Made by a program: the position numbers and the translations under genes. A stretch of 55,138 nt of DNA from Candidatus Omnitrophota bacterium (GTDB taxonomy: Bacteria; Omnitrophota; Gorgyraeia; Pluralincolimonadales; Pluralincolimonadaceae): assembly GCA_017992785.1 (NCBI GenBank), contig JAGONY010000005.1, forward strand, positions 1 to 55,138. Reading direction: 5' to 3'. Positions 7,425 through 15,629 of this stretch are shown here, in pieces (within the stretch, counting starts at the first letter, position 1; each line of letters starts with the position of its first letter). The notes beneath the pieces were generated by a model. The model did no database searches. It saw nothing but the letters and a program-made list of their open reading frames with translations, and was not told the DNA's origin.

Positions 7425-7492
7425 GGGTGAGGAGAATCGAACTCCCGTGAACAGCTTGGAAGGCTGCCGTTCTACCATTGAACTACACCCGC
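7419..7492 (-). tRNA. tRNA-Gly (anticodon UCC)
   Basis: The cloverleaf has acceptor stem GCGGGTG/CACCCGC, a short D arm with TTCAATGGTAGAA typical of tRNA-Gly, anticodon loop TTCCAAG (anticodon TCC), and T arm with GTTCGATTC. CCA is encoded (complement of 7419-7421). It is the last tRNA of the Thr-Tyr-Gly cluster; a terminator follows. Confidence 0.95.
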
Positions 7493-7510
7493 CCGAAACA
7501 CGGAAGGAAA

Positions 7511-7595
7511 TGGTGGGCAGAGGAGGGTTCGAACCTCCGAAGGCTAGGCCATCAGATTTACAGTCTGACCCCTTTGACCGCTCGGGAATCTGCCC
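7511..7595 (-). tRNA. tRNA-Tyr (anticodon GUA)
   Basis: This 85-base tRNA has a long variable arm, as class II tRNA-Tyr should. The acceptor stem is GGGCAGA/TCTGCCC, the anticodon loop CTGTAAA gives anticodon GTA, and the T loop has GGTTCGAACC. CCA is encoded (complement of 7511-7513). It sits between tRNA-Thr(UGU) and tRNA-Gly on the same strand. Confidence 0.95.
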
Positions 7596-7625
7596 AAAAT
7601 CCAGGTTATCAATAACCTACTCCTC

Positions 7626-7713
7626 GTCCAAAACGCCGGCTCAATTTTCCGAAAATTGAGCTCGGCTGGACTCGGAGTACTTCATAACTCCTTATAGCGG
7701 GAAGTTATGGAGC
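7626..7713 (-). repeat. Duplicated tRNA 3' flank and hairpin, copy B (after tRNA-Thr UGU)
   Basis: Bases 7691-7713 repeat the 3' flank found after tRNA-Gly at 22 of 23 positions. Downstream on the minus strand GTCCA-type bases at 7626-7630 pair with 7667-7671, and an inner stem (GCTCAATTTT at 7639-7648 with its complement from 7652) is nearly the same as in the terminator at 7325-7387. No T-run follows, so transcription can continue into tRNA-Tyr; the hairpin may instead guide tRNA processing. Confidence 0.7.
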
Positions 7714-7783
7714 TGGCGACCCGAATCGAACGGGCGACCTCCTCATTACAAGTGAGGAGCTCTACCAACTGAGCTACGCCAGC
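7708..7783 (-). tRNA. tRNA-Thr (anticodon UGU)
   Basis: The acceptor stem GCTGGCG/CGCCAGC, D arm with AGTTGGTAGA, anticodon stem CCTCA/TGAGG around CTTGTAA (anticodon TGT), and T arm with GTTCGATTC form a standard cloverleaf. CCA is encoded (complement of 7708-7710). It decodes ACA and opens the Thr-Tyr-Gly cluster. Its first base directly follows the stop codon of the upstream nuclease gene. Confidence 0.95.
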
Positions 7784-8197
7784 CTATATCTCCAATAAAT
7801 CAAACCGAGATTCGTATTTAGAAGACAGGGTAACGAATTTCTTCTGATTATTCTTTGCCGGAGTAAGCCTCAGTTTATAACCTTTTCTGCCAGCATCCGT
7901 CAGGGGTATAAAGTATACCTTATTCCCCTCTTCATTATAAACCGCTATTATATCTACGTCTTTGCTCGAATAATGTATTACTTTATGGCTATTACAGCTT
8001 CTGAACCTGACTTCTAATACGCCTTTCTTCGGCTTTATCGACTTTACCTGTATCCTCTTGAAGACCCCGTTCTTCTCGCTTACGAGGTCATAACGGACAT
8101 CTTCGCCCCAAGGGATAAGTACGTTGAATCCTTGTTTCTTTAGGGTATAGGCCAAATATGCTTCAGCTGTGTCACCTTTTTGCTTTGTTATGGCCAT
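7784..8197 (-). CDS. PD-(D/E)XK nuclease of the group I intron endonuclease type
   Basis: The 137-residue product matches the small PDDEXK_5 family, first described from group I intron homing endonucleases. Visible are KGDTAEAYLA near the N terminus (E12), D37 in RYDLV, and RIQVK with Q50-x-K52, the usual catalytic signature. A later GYKLRLTPAKNNQ segment also fits the family. The protein presumably cuts DNA or resolves branched DNA; its host role is unknown. Its ATG directly follows the TAG of nnrD and its own TAG ends one base before tRNA-Thr(UGU), so no intergenic base remains on either side. A free-standing gene of this kind next to tRNA genes may be a relic of a mobile intron or a domesticated gene. 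Confidence 0.8.
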   Translation of the reverse strand: MAITKQKGDTAEAYLAYTLKKQGFNVLIPWGEDVRYDLVSEKNGVFKRIQVKSIKPKKGVLEVRFRSCNSHKVIHYSSKDVDIIAVYNEEGNKVYFIPLTDAGRKGYKLRLTPAKNNQKKFVTLSSKYESRFDLLEI

Positions 8198-9043
8198 CTA
8201 TTTTGTAAAACGCTTTATTGCCTCTGGTATCTTATCCAGCAAATCCGAGGCGAGCATGCTGGCCTCGCCCTTCTCTTTCGCCGCGAGGTCGCCTGCCAGG
8301 CCGTGCAGGTAGACGCTGAGCGACGCCGCCTCGAAAGGCCCCATTCCCTGCCCTATGAACGAGGCGATCATGCCCGTGAGCACGTCACCCGTGCCGCCCT
8401 TTGCCATGCCGGGATTGCCGGTCTTGTTGACGTATTGCTTGCCTTGCGGGCGGGCGACAACGGTGCGGTGGCCCTTCAAAACGCAGACCACATTATACTT
8501 ATTCGCGAAGGTTTTTGCAACTCTTTCTTTGTTACGGGAGATGTCCTCGACGCGCATACCCGTAAGGCGGGCCATCTCGCCGGGGTGGGGTGTCACCACC
8601 ACCGATGCGCGCGCCCGCTTTAACAGCGGCGCGCAGCCTTCTATGGCATTCAGGCCGTCGGCGTCTAACACCATCGGCTTCCTGAGCGAGACGATGAGCT
8701 TGCGAACGAGCCTTTGCGTCGAGGGGTCGCGCGAGAGGCCGGGGCCGATCGCCACGCAATCCGCCTTCTTAGAGAATTCCATTATCGGCGCGAACGCCTT
8801 CTCGCTCAAAGCCCCCGACTTCGTCTCGGGAAGCGGCTTCGTCATCACTTCGGTAAGCTTGCGCGCGAGTATCGTATTGAGCCCCCTGGCTATGCCGAGG
8901 GTCGAAAGCCCGCTTCCGCAGAGGAGCGTCGCCCTCGCGCAGAGGGCCGCAGCGCCCGTAAAGCCCGGCGCGCCGGCGATCACCAGCACATGGCCGTAAT
9001 CGCCCTTATTCGTATTCTTCCTTCTCTTTGGGATCCCGATCAT
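8198..9043 (-). CDS. nnrD: ADP/ATP-dependent NAD(P)H-hydrate dehydratase
   Basis: The enzyme repairs hydrated NADH and NADPH by ATP- or ADP-driven dehydration. The 281-residue ribokinase-like protein shows DYGHVLVIAGAPGFTGAA near the N terminus, AIGPGLS, VTPHPGEMARLTG, and the nucleotide/catalytic loop GGTGD at 216-220. The usual N-terminal epimerase domain (NnrE) is absent, so only the dehydratase half is encoded here. The ATG overlaps acpS by 4 bases. In many genomes nnrD follows acpS directly, as it does here. Confidence 0.93.
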   Translation of the reverse strand: MIGIPKRRKNTNKGDYGHVLVIAGAPGFTGAAALCARATLLCGSGLSTLGIARGLNTILARKLTEVMTKPLPETKSGALSEKAFAPIMEFSKKADCVAIGPGLSRDPSTQRLVRKLIVSLRKPMVLDADGLNAIEGCAPLLKRARASVVVTPHPGEMARLTGMRVEDISRNKERVAKTFANKYNVVCVLKGHRTVVARPQGKQYVNKTGNPGMAKGGTGDVLTGMIASFIGQGMGPFEAASLSVYLHGLAGDLAAKEKGEASMLASDLLDKIPEAIKRFTK

Positions 9044-9420
9044 CTTCCGAGGAGTATGCAGTTGCCCACGGCGTAGTTCTTCGTGTGGGATAAGCTCACT
9101 ACCGCCTTCTTTACCCTGCGCCTTGCCATGAGCCGTTTCGCGGTGCCCTTGAGGACGACGTCCGGCTTGCCGCGCCTGTCGTTGATTATCTCGATGTCGG
9201 TCCAGGCGATCGGGTTCTTGCCGTCGCCGCCGAACGCCTTATAGACCGCTTCCTTCGCGGCAAAACGCGCGGCGAGGTGCTGTTCGGGTATGCCTTTCTT
9301 TTTGCAGTAGGCAATCTCACGCTTCGTATATATCTTATTGAGGAACCGCGCGCCGAACTTCTTGGCCGCGGCCTTTATCCTCTTAACCTCCACTATATCT
9401 ACCCCGAATCCTTCTATCAT
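9040..9420 (-). CDS. acpS: Holo-[acyl-carrier-protein] synthase
   Basis: AcpS moves 4'-phosphopantetheine from CoA to acyl carrier protein, switching on fatty acid synthesis. The 126-residue length is normal. The Mg2+-binding Asp lies in GVDIVEV (residues 6-12) and the catalytic Glu in [14 protein letters not shown]. It overlaps pdxJ upstream and nnrD downstream by 4 bases each, so the three are co-translated; pdxJ-acpS is a common pair. Confidence 0.95.
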   Translation of the reverse strand: MIEGFGVDIVEVKRIKAAAKKFGARFLNKIYTKREIAYCKKKGIPEQHLAARFAAKEAVYKAFGGDGKNPIAWTDIEIINDRRGKPDVVLKGTAKRLMARRRVKKAVVSLSHTKNYAVGNCILLGR

Positions 9421-10130
9421 CTTATCAGCCCTATCATCTCCCTGACGGCCTTCTCGAGCCCGACGAACGCCGCGCGCGATATTATCGAATGGCCGATGTT
9501 AAGCTCTTCCATCCCCTCTATCCGCGCTACGTCGCGGACGTTGATATAATTCAACCCGTGGCCGGCGTTGACGCGCAGGCCGAGCGAGATCGCGTATTCG
9601 GTCGCCTCTTTCAGTTTCTTTAGCTCCGCCCTCTGCGCGCGAACGCATTTCGCGTTCGAATACTCGCCCGTATGCAACTCGATGAACTCGGCGCCTGTCG
9701 CGCGGGCGGCCTTGACCTGTTTGTCGACGGGGTCTATGAACAAGCTCACTGTTATTCCGCGGCCCTGGAGCTTTTCCGTCACGGACGTTACCTTCTTGCT
9801 GAACTTCACGCAATCGAGCCCGCCCTCGGTCGTAAGCTCCTGCCGCCTTTCGGGCACGAGCGTCGCCTGGTCGGGGACGAGATCCAACGCGACTTTAACT
9901 ATTTCAGGAGCGATCGACATCTCCATATTAAGTCGCGTACGGACGGTCTTTCTCAGGAGATAGAGGTCGCGGTCCTGCATATGGCGGCGGTCTTCCCTAA
10001 GGTGCGCCACGATGGAGTCGCATCCGGCGGCTTCGCAGGCGCGCGCGGCGAGCACGGGGTCGGGCTCACTGCCTCCCCTTGCCTGCCTTAAAGTGGCAAT
10101 GTGGTCTATATTGACGCCGAGTATGGGCAT
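9417..10130 (-). CDS. pdxJ: Pyridoxine 5'-phosphate synthase
   Basis: PdxJ condenses 1-deoxyxylulose 5-phosphate with aminoacetone 3-phosphate to make pyridoxine 5'-phosphate, the last step of the DXP-dependent vitamin B6 route. The 237-residue TIM barrel begins [17 protein letters not shown], a signature of the family, and contains [29 protein letters not shown] and VNAGHGLNY. It lies 8 bases after the CdaR-like micro-ORF and overlaps acpS by 4 bases. Confidence 0.96.
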   Translation of the reverse strand: MPILGVNIDHIATLRQARGGSEPDPVLAARACEAAGCDSIVAHLREDRRHMQDRDLYLLRKTVRTRLNMEMSIAPEIVKVALDLVPDQATLVPERRQELTTEGGLDCVKFSKKVTSVTEKLQGRGITVSLFIDPVDKQVKAARATGAEFIELHTGEYSNAKCVRAQRAELKKLKEATEYAISLGLRVNAGHGLNYINVRDVARIEGMEELNIGHSIISRAAFVGLEKAVREMIGLIR

Positions 10131-10138
10131 ATGCTTGG

Positions 10139-10300
10139 TTATCTCTGGGGTATCTCTGCGGGGGCTATGTGATGGGGGTTCTCCGGTATGTAGCCCGGGG
10201 TGCTATCGAGGTCTTCCCGCGCGTATGCCCAGATGATCACCGCGAGCACAAACGCTATTATCTTCAGCCAGAATTCCTTCGAGAATATTCCCATCGTCAT
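10139..10300 (-). CDS. 53-residue membrane micro-protein, CdaR/YbbR-like N-terminus
   Basis: The reading frame begins [20 protein letters not shown] and has one transmembrane segment (about residues 11-26) followed by a short polar, proline-rich tail; it ends PAEIPQR. The pattern (lysine, tryptophan, then a hydrophobic helix ending in WAY) resembles the start of CdaR/YbbR proteins, which regulate the diadenylate cyclase CdaA and are encoded right after it. The ATG overlaps the cdaA stop by 4 bases (ATGA). All YbbR repeats are missing: the protein is only the membrane anchor. It may be a degraded cdaR or a minimal regulator. Confidence 0.6.
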   Translation of the reverse strand: MTMGIFSKEFWLKIIAFVLAVIIWAYAREDLDSTPGYIPENPHHIAPAEIPQR

Positions 10301-11139
10301 TTCTTCCTGAAAAAGTTATTGACCGTGAACTTGACGTGCGGCTTCTTCTCCTTCTTAGGCCTGTAAAGAAGCGCGCGCAGGTGGTTGATGAGCCGTTCCC
10401 TGTCGAGGTCGCGCGTCAGCTTGCCCGCGTTCGCGACGGATATTATGCCGGTCTCTTCCGATACGACCACGCAGACCGCGTCGGTCTCTTCGGTAAGCCC
10501 TATCGCCGACCTGTGCCTCGTGCCGAGAAGCTTGCTTATGTCGGGGCTCTGTGATAGCGGGAAGAGGCATCCCGCGGCCACTATCCTGTCGCCGTGGACC
10601 ACTACGCCGCCGTCATGCAAGGGGGTATTCGGCATGAATATCGTGTTGAGCAATTCGCTCGTGATACTGCCGTCGAGCGCCACGCCGCTCTCCGTATACG
10701 GCTCGAGAGAGACCTCCCTCTCGATGGCGATTATGGCGCCTATCTTCTTGCGCGCGAGTATCGAGACCGATTTCGCGATCTCCTCGATGGTCCTCTCTTC
10801 GGTAATTATGTTGCCGAAGACCTTCTCCCTTCCTATCCTCGCGAGGCCGCTCCTGAGCTCGGGCTGGAATACGATCAGGAAAGCGATGACGGAAAGCGCG
10901 AAGAGCTTCGTGAATATCCAGTTTATTACGTCGAACCTCATCTGCTGCGTAAGCAGGAATATGACGGCGATGATTATGATCCCGCGTAATACCTGTACCG
11001 CCCGCGTTCCCCTGACAAACTCGAGCAGTTTATATATGATATACCAGATGATGCCTATCTCGATGATGGGTTTCCACACCACAATGATAAGCTGCATCGG
11101 TGTCTTCGCCTGCGAGAAATCGAATAATAGGTCAACCAT
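10297..11139 (-). CDS. cdaA: Diadenylate cyclase, membrane-bound
   Basis: CdaA joins two ATP molecules into the second messenger c-di-AMP, which controls potassium, osmolytes and cell wall balance. The 280-residue protein has three N-terminal hydrophobic segments (about residues 15-35, 50-65, 75-92) and a DAC domain. Catalytic motifs are LHDGGV (DGG at 176-178) and GTRHR (206-210). In well-studied CdaA the first motif is DGA, so the third position is changed to glycine here. The gene overlaps folP by 8 bases upstream and the CdaR-like micro-ORF by 4 bases downstream. Confidence 0.94.
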   Translation of the reverse strand: MVDLLFDFSQAKTPMQLIIVVWKPIIEIGIIWYIIYKLLEFVRGTRAVQVLRGIIIIAVIFLLTQQMRFDVINWIFTKLFALSVIAFLIVFQPELRSGLARIGREKVFGNIITEERTIEEIAKSVSILARKKIGAIIAIEREVSLEPYTESGVALDGSITSELLNTIFMPNTPLHDGGVVVHGDRIVAAGCLFPLSQSPDISKLLGTRHRSAIGLTEETDAVCVVVSEETGIISVANAGKLTRDLDRERLINHLRALLYRPKKEKKPHVKFTVNNFFRKK

Positions 11140-12328
11140 GTATTATGGCTTCCGTCACCTGTAACGCCTGTTTCATCTGTTTTACGTCGTGCACCCTGAC
11201 TATATCGGCGCCGTTTTGCACCGACAGGGCTACCGACGCCGCAGTCCCGAACTGCCTCTCGTCCTCCCGCGCCCCGGCTATCCTGCCTATGAACCGCTTG
11301 CGAGAGGGCCCTACCATCACCGGACAACCCAGCGACCTGAACTCCCTCAGCCGCCTAAGTATCGCCAGGTTATGCTCAACCGTCTTCCCAAACCCTATGC
11401 CGGGGTCGATCACTATGCTGTCATCCCCTATCCCGGCGGCCTTTGCGGTCTCGATGCTCTCCCTTAAGCTCGAGCATATCTCGCCGATAAGGTCCTTGTA
11501 TACCGGGTCATCCTGCATCGTCGCCGGAGTGCCCTTCATATGCATCAGCACAATCGCCGCCTTACGCCGGCTTACTAACTTCGCTATCCCGCGGTCCTTC
11601 CTGAGCCCGGAAACGTCGTTTACCATCGAAGCGCCCGCGTCAAGCGCTTCGCGCGCGACCTCCGATTTCGTCGTATCGACGGAGATCGGCACCTTTATCT
11701 TCCTCGCGAGTTCCTTTATGACCGGTATCACGCGCCTGCATTCTTCCTTTGCCGGAACTGTCCTTGCGCCAGGCCTCGTCGACTCGCCGCCTATATCTAT
11801 TATGTCGGCGCCCTGCTCTTGCATCTTCAACGCGCGCGCCACCGCGTATTCCTTGTCAAAATACATGCCGCCGTCGGAGAATGAATCCGGAGTGACGTTC
11901 AATACACCCATTATATGCGCGCGCTTGCCGAGATTCAATTTATATTTCCCGGCCCGCAGGACGCGGCCCTTGCCTGCGCATCCCTCTTCGAGCGCCGATA
12001 TCATCCTTCCGAGCGGCGCGAGCCCGAGAGGCTGCTTCCGCAGTTTCTCGCAGAGGCGCGCCAGCTGCGCCGCGGAACCGATGATGATGCCGTCGGTATT
12101 CTTCTTCCTTTTTATGAACGCGTCCCACGCGACGGCGCAGTCGCCGCCGGCCGAAAGCATCTCCTGCTTCAGGATGTTGAACGCGTCCGAGCTCAGCCCG
12201 GAGACCTTTATCACCCTCGAAACGGACTTCGGGGCCATTATGCCCACACCGCCTTTATGGACATCGAGCGCGCGCAATTCGCGGGCGGCTTCCTCGATAT
12301 CCCTTATCTCCAATACGCGCAGTTCCAT
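11132..12328 (-). CDS. folP: Dihydropteroate synthase with N-terminal extension
   Basis: FolP joins p-aminobenzoate to the pterin pyrophosphate in folate synthesis. The catalytic TIM barrel occupies about residues 130-398 and shows IMGVLNVTPDSFSDGG, DIGGESTRPGA, ISVDTTKSEV, MVNDVSG and DPGIGFGKT. The first 125 residues form an extra domain, as in some FolP proteins of anaerobes. The start ATG is one base from the stop of ftsH. Folate made here feeds the C1 operon at 17-31 kb. Confidence 0.94.
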   Translation of the reverse strand: MELRVLEIRDIEEAARELRALDVHKGGVGIMAPKSVSRVIKVSGLSSDAFNILKQEMLSAGGDCAVAWDAFIKRKKNTDGIIIGSAAQLARLCEKLRKQPLGLAPLGRMISALEEGCAGKGRVLRAGKYKLNLGKRAHIMGVLNVTPDSFSDGGMYFDKEYAVARALKMQEQGADIIDIGGESTRPGARTVPAKEECRRVIPVIKELARKIKVPISVDTTKSEVAREALDAGASMVNDVSGLRKDRGIAKLVSRRKAAIVLMHMKGTPATMQDDPVYKDLIGEICSSLRESIETAKAAGIGDDSIVIDPGIGFGKTVEHNLAILRRLREFRSLGCPVMVGPSRKRFIGRIAGAREDERQFGTAASVALSVQNGADIVRVHDVKQMKQALQVTEAIIHG

Positions 12329-14173
12329 TTAGAGCCCCAGCAGTTCTTTTATCTCTTTGACGTCGAGGACTTCCTTCTCGAGCAGTTTTTCCGCGAGCGC
12401 CTTGAGCTTGTCTTTGTTATCGAGCAGGGTCTGCTTCGCGCGGTCGTAGCATTCGTCGACTATTCGCTTCTCTTCCTGGTCGATCAGCAGGGCTGTCTGG
12501 TCGCTGTAATTCTTCTCCTCGTAGAGGTCCCTGCCGAGGAATATCTGCTCCTGTCTCTTGCCGAAAGCCATGTTGCCGAGCTTGTCGCTCATGCCGAATT
12601 CGGTTATCATGCGGCGCGCCATCTCCGTCGCGACCCTTATGTCGTTACGCGCGCCCGTCGTGACGTCACCGAAGATTATCTCCTCCGACGCCCTGCCTCC
12701 GAGCGCCATCGTTATCTCGGCGAGAAGCTCGTTCTTAGATTTATAGTATTTGTCTTCCGCGGGAGCGGTCAGCGTGTAGCCGCCCGCCATGCCCCTCGGC
12801 AGTATAGTTACCTTATGCAACGGCTCGACCTTCGGTATCAGCAGCGAGAGAAGCGCGTGCCCGGATTCGTGGTACGCGGTTATCTCCTTCTCGTGCGCGC
12901 TGATAACGCGGCTCTTGCGCGCCGGGCCCGCGATGACCCTCTCTATCGATTCCCCGAGCTCGTCCATCGTGACGGCCTCCTTGCTCCTTCTCGAAGCGAG
13001 CAGGGCCGCCTCGTTGACGAGGTTTGCCAGGTCCGCGCCCGAGAACCCTACAGTCCTCTGCGCGAGGACTTTCATCTCGACTTCAGGCGCGAGCTTTATG
13101 TTCTTCGCGTGTACCTTCAGTATCGCTTCCCTGCCGACGATATCCGGCTCGGTAATATAGACAACCCTGTCGAACCTTCCCGGGCGCAGCAGCGCCCTGT
13201 CCAGCACGTCGGGCCTGTTCGTCGCGGCGATGACAATGACGCCTTCCTGGGTGCCGAAGCCGTCCATCTCGACGAGCAGAGCGTTCAAGGTCTGTTCGCG
13301 CTCGTCGTTGCCGCCGCCTACACCCGCAAAACGCTGCCTGCCAACAGCGTCTATCTCATCAACGAATATTATGCATCCCTTGCCGCCTATCTTCGCGGCG
13401 CGCTTCGCTTCTTCAAAGAGGTCGCGCACCCTTGACGCGCCGACTCCGACGAACATCTCGACGAAATCGGAACCGCTTATCGAAAAGAACGGAACTCCAG
13501 CTTCGCCCGCAACCGCTTTCGCCAGGAGTGTCTTACCGGTGCCGGGCGGGCCTATCAGCAGGACGCCCTTCGGTATCTTTCCGCCGAGGCGCGTGAACTT
13601 GCGCGGGTCCTTCAAAAACTCGATTATCTCCTGGAGTTCTTCCTTTGCTTCGTCTACGCCCGCGACGTCATGGAAGGTTACCTTGACCTGCCCGCCCATG
13701 AACTGCCTGGCCCGGCTCTTGCCGAACGACATTATCCTTCCGCCTCCCGCCTGCGCGCTGCGCGAGAGATACAGCCAGAAACCTATAAGCAGCAGAATGG
13801 GAACAAAACTCCAGAAAAAATTCGCCCAGAACGGGTTCGGGACGTTAACACTAAAATCCTTTACGTTTTCGCGCATCAGCTTCGTCAGTTCGGGATCGAA
13901 CTCGGTGATATAGACCTTATAGAGCGAATTGTCCTTGAGCTTGCCCTGGACGGCATAGTCCTTCTTGACGGCCGTCTCGACCTGTTTGCCCGCGACGAGC
14001 GTCGTGAACGCCGATAAGCTTATCTCTTTCGGCTGCTGCATCATGAGCGGCTCGTTCTTCAGCAGGCCCGACAGGTAGAAAAATACCGTCAGCAATATCA
14101 GCGCGACAACGACTCGCTGCATCACCGGCGGCATCTGGTTATTGTTCTTTTTCCTCTTGTGTCCGTTTGCCAT
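12329..14173 (-). CDS. ftsH: ATP-dependent zinc metalloprotease
   Basis: FtsH is the membrane-bound AAA+ protease that removes damaged membrane proteins and short-lived regulators. The 614 residues show two transmembrane segments (about 20-37 and 121-137) around a periplasmic loop, Walker A GPPGTGKT at 208-215, Walker B IIFVDEID at 268-275, the SRH region [19 protein letters not shown], and the zinc site HESGH at 435-439. Length and order are normal. A promoter lies in the 58-base gap before it, and tilS is upstream, as in many bacteria. Confidence 0.97.
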   Translation of the reverse strand: MANGHKRKKNNNQMPPVMQRVVVALILLTVFFYLSGLLKNEPLMMQQPKEISLSAFTTLVAGKQVETAVKKDYAVQGKLKDNSLYKVYITEFDPELTKLMRENVKDFSVNVPNPFWANFFWSFVPILLLIGFWLYLSRSAQAGGGRIMSFGKSRARQFMGGQVKVTFHDVAGVDEAKEELQEIIEFLKDPRKFTRLGGKIPKGVLLIGPPGTGKTLLAKAVAGEAGVPFFSISGSDFVEMFVGVGASRVRDLFEEAKRAAKIGGKGCIIFVDEIDAVGRQRFAGVGGGNDEREQTLNALLVEMDGFGTQEGVIVIAATNRPDVLDRALLRPGRFDRVVYITEPDIVGREAILKVHAKNIKLAPEVEMKVLAQRTVGFSGADLANLVNEAALLASRRSKEAVTMDELGESIERVIAGPARKSRVISAHEKEITAYHESGHALLSLLIPKVEPLHKVTILPRGMAGGYTLTAPAEDKYYKSKNELLAEITMALGGRASEEIIFGDVTTGARNDIRVATEMARRMITEFGMSDKLGNMAFGKRQEQIFLGRDLYEEKNYSDQTALLIDQEEKRIVDECYDRAKQTLLDNKDKLKALAEKLLEKEVLDVKEIKELLGL

Positions 14174-14196
14174 GTGTTTTCCTTTTTGGGGACTTG

Positions 14197-14226
14197 ATTA
14201 TAACAGAAAGCCGCGGGACAAGGCAA
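14197..14226 (-). promoter_or_regulatory. Promoter of ftsH
   Basis: TTGCCT (14221-14226) and a perfect TATAAT (14197-14202) are 18 bases apart on the minus strand, in the 58-base gap between tilS and ftsH. Transcription would start near 14190, leaving a leader of about 17 bases with AAAGGAAAA as ribosome binding site. Confidence 0.65.
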
Positions 14227-14231
14227 GCAAA

Positions 14232-15626
14232 TTAGGGCTTTTTATACGAGACCTTAAGCACGCGTTTCGTGCCCTTCGTGACCTTCACTTCGTCGGAGAG
14301 GCGCACCCCGCATACCCATATTATCCGCCTGCCGCATACGAGCAGCGGCACCGAGGCCCTCGACTCCCTCGGCACTTTCATGTCCACGAAAAGGTCCTGG
14401 AGCTTTTTACTCCTGGCCATGCCGAGCGGCCTGAACCTGTCGCCCTTCTCCCAGGTCCTTATGTATAACGGGCCGTTCACGCTGTCGAGGTCGATATATT
14501 CCTGCGTCTTCGGCTTGCCGGGCCCCGCAGTGCGCGACTTCACGCGTTCCGCCTTGAACCTCAGCCCCAATTCAGGTATGTATGCCGAACCTGGGACAGG
14601 CAGCCGTTTGTATATGCCCGGAAGGACGGGCTCATCCTTTACCATCGAGAATACGATATAATTCCCCGACCGGACGGCCCTCGCTTTCCCCGGCAGGTCC
14701 ACGGCGCGTTTCCCGCGCGGCCGCATCAGCTCCTCGATATCCTCGATATGCGAATAGTCGAGGTTGCGCAGGCCCCCCCTCGCGGAACCTATCGCCTTGC
14801 GCAGTATCCCGCGCTCGATGCCTACCGGCATCCCCGACATCCTGCCGATATCTAAGATGACGGCGCCGCCTTTCATCCTCGCGCATTTGCGGTACGCCTT
14901 ATCGACCGCAGCCGAAAGCGCTTCGTGATCATGCATGAGGTTCCGGGCGCTGCGCGCGAGCACTTCTTTTATGTTCGGGTTATATTTTTTAAGATACGAC
15001 ATCAACTCGTACCGGACCCTGTTCCTCAGGAACTTCTTCATCCGGTTGGTCGAGTCCTGGCGCGCGCGGACCTTCAGCCCGGAGAGGTAGCCCTCGACAT
15101 CTTTCCTCCGTCGCTCGATAAGGGGCCTTACCACCATCACGCCGCCGAGCGGCCTCTTCGGGGGTATCCCTCGCAGCCCGCCGGTACCCGAGCCGCGTAT
15201 TAGGCGCATCAGTACAGTCTCTGCCTGGTCGTCGAGCGTATGGCCCAAGGCGATCTTATTCGCGCCGGCTTCTTTCGCCGCATCGAGAAGGAAACCGTAT
15301 CTAATTTCCCGCGCCGCTTCCTCGAGCGACATGCCCGATCCCTTCGCGCCGGCGGGTACGTCTATCTTTTTGAATATCATCGGCAACCTGAGCTTCCGGG
15401 CGAGCTTGCTTACGTACTCCTTATCCTTGAGCGTTTCCGCGGAAGAGCGGAACATATGGTCGAGGTGGGCGACATGCAGCTTCAGCCCGTATTCGCGCTT
15501 GAGCGCGTCGAGCGCTAATAGCAGGGCGGTCGAGTCCGGCCCGCCCGATACCGCGACGACGACCCTGTCGCCCTTATCGAGCAGCCCGTATTTTTTTATA
15601 GTGTCCCTGACGCCGTTTATGAACAT
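14232..15626 (-). CDS. tilS: tRNA(Ile)-lysidine synthase
   Basis: TilS attaches lysine to C34 of tRNA-Ile(CAU), changing its meaning from Met to Ile. The 464-residue protein has the PP-loop SGGPDS (about residues 29-34), HLDHMFR, ALGHTLDDQAETVLMRLIRGSG and a C-terminal substrate domain with WEKGDRFRPLGM and KKLQDLFVDMKVPR. It follows the secreted CBM-like gene by 3 bases and precedes ftsH. A tRNA with a CAU anticodon lies just upstream at 16.3 kb, but that one looks like elongator tRNA-Met. Confidence 0.95.
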   Translation of the reverse strand: MFINGVRDTIKKYGLLDKGDRVVVAVSGGPDSTALLLALDALKREYGLKLHVAHLDHMFRSSAETLKDKEYVSKLARKLRLPMIFKKIDVPAGAKGSGMSLEEAAREIRYGFLLDAAKEAGANKIALGHTLDDQAETVLMRLIRGSGTGGLRGIPPKRPLGGVMVVRPLIERRRKDVEGYLSGLKVRARQDSTNRMKKFLRNRVRYELMSYLKKYNPNIKEVLARSARNLMHDHEALSAAVDKAYRKCARMKGGAVILDIGRMSGMPVGIERGILRKAIGSARGGLRNLDYSHIEDIEELMRPRGKRAVDLPGKARAVRSGNYIVFSMVKDEPVLPGIYKRLPVPGSAYIPELGLRFKAERVKSRTAGPGKPKTQEYIDLDSVNGPLYIRTWEKGDRFRPLGMARSKKLQDLFVDMKVPRESRASVPLLVCGRRIIWVCGVRLSDEVKVTKGTKRVLKVSYKKP

Positions 15627-15629
15627 CCG

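Noticed and set aside
11915-13435. A 506-codon open frame on the plus strand across folP and ftsH
   Set aside because: It is the antisense shadow of two clear genes; high G+C at third positions keeps the opposite strand open. The other long plus-strand frames in the window were rejected for the same reason.
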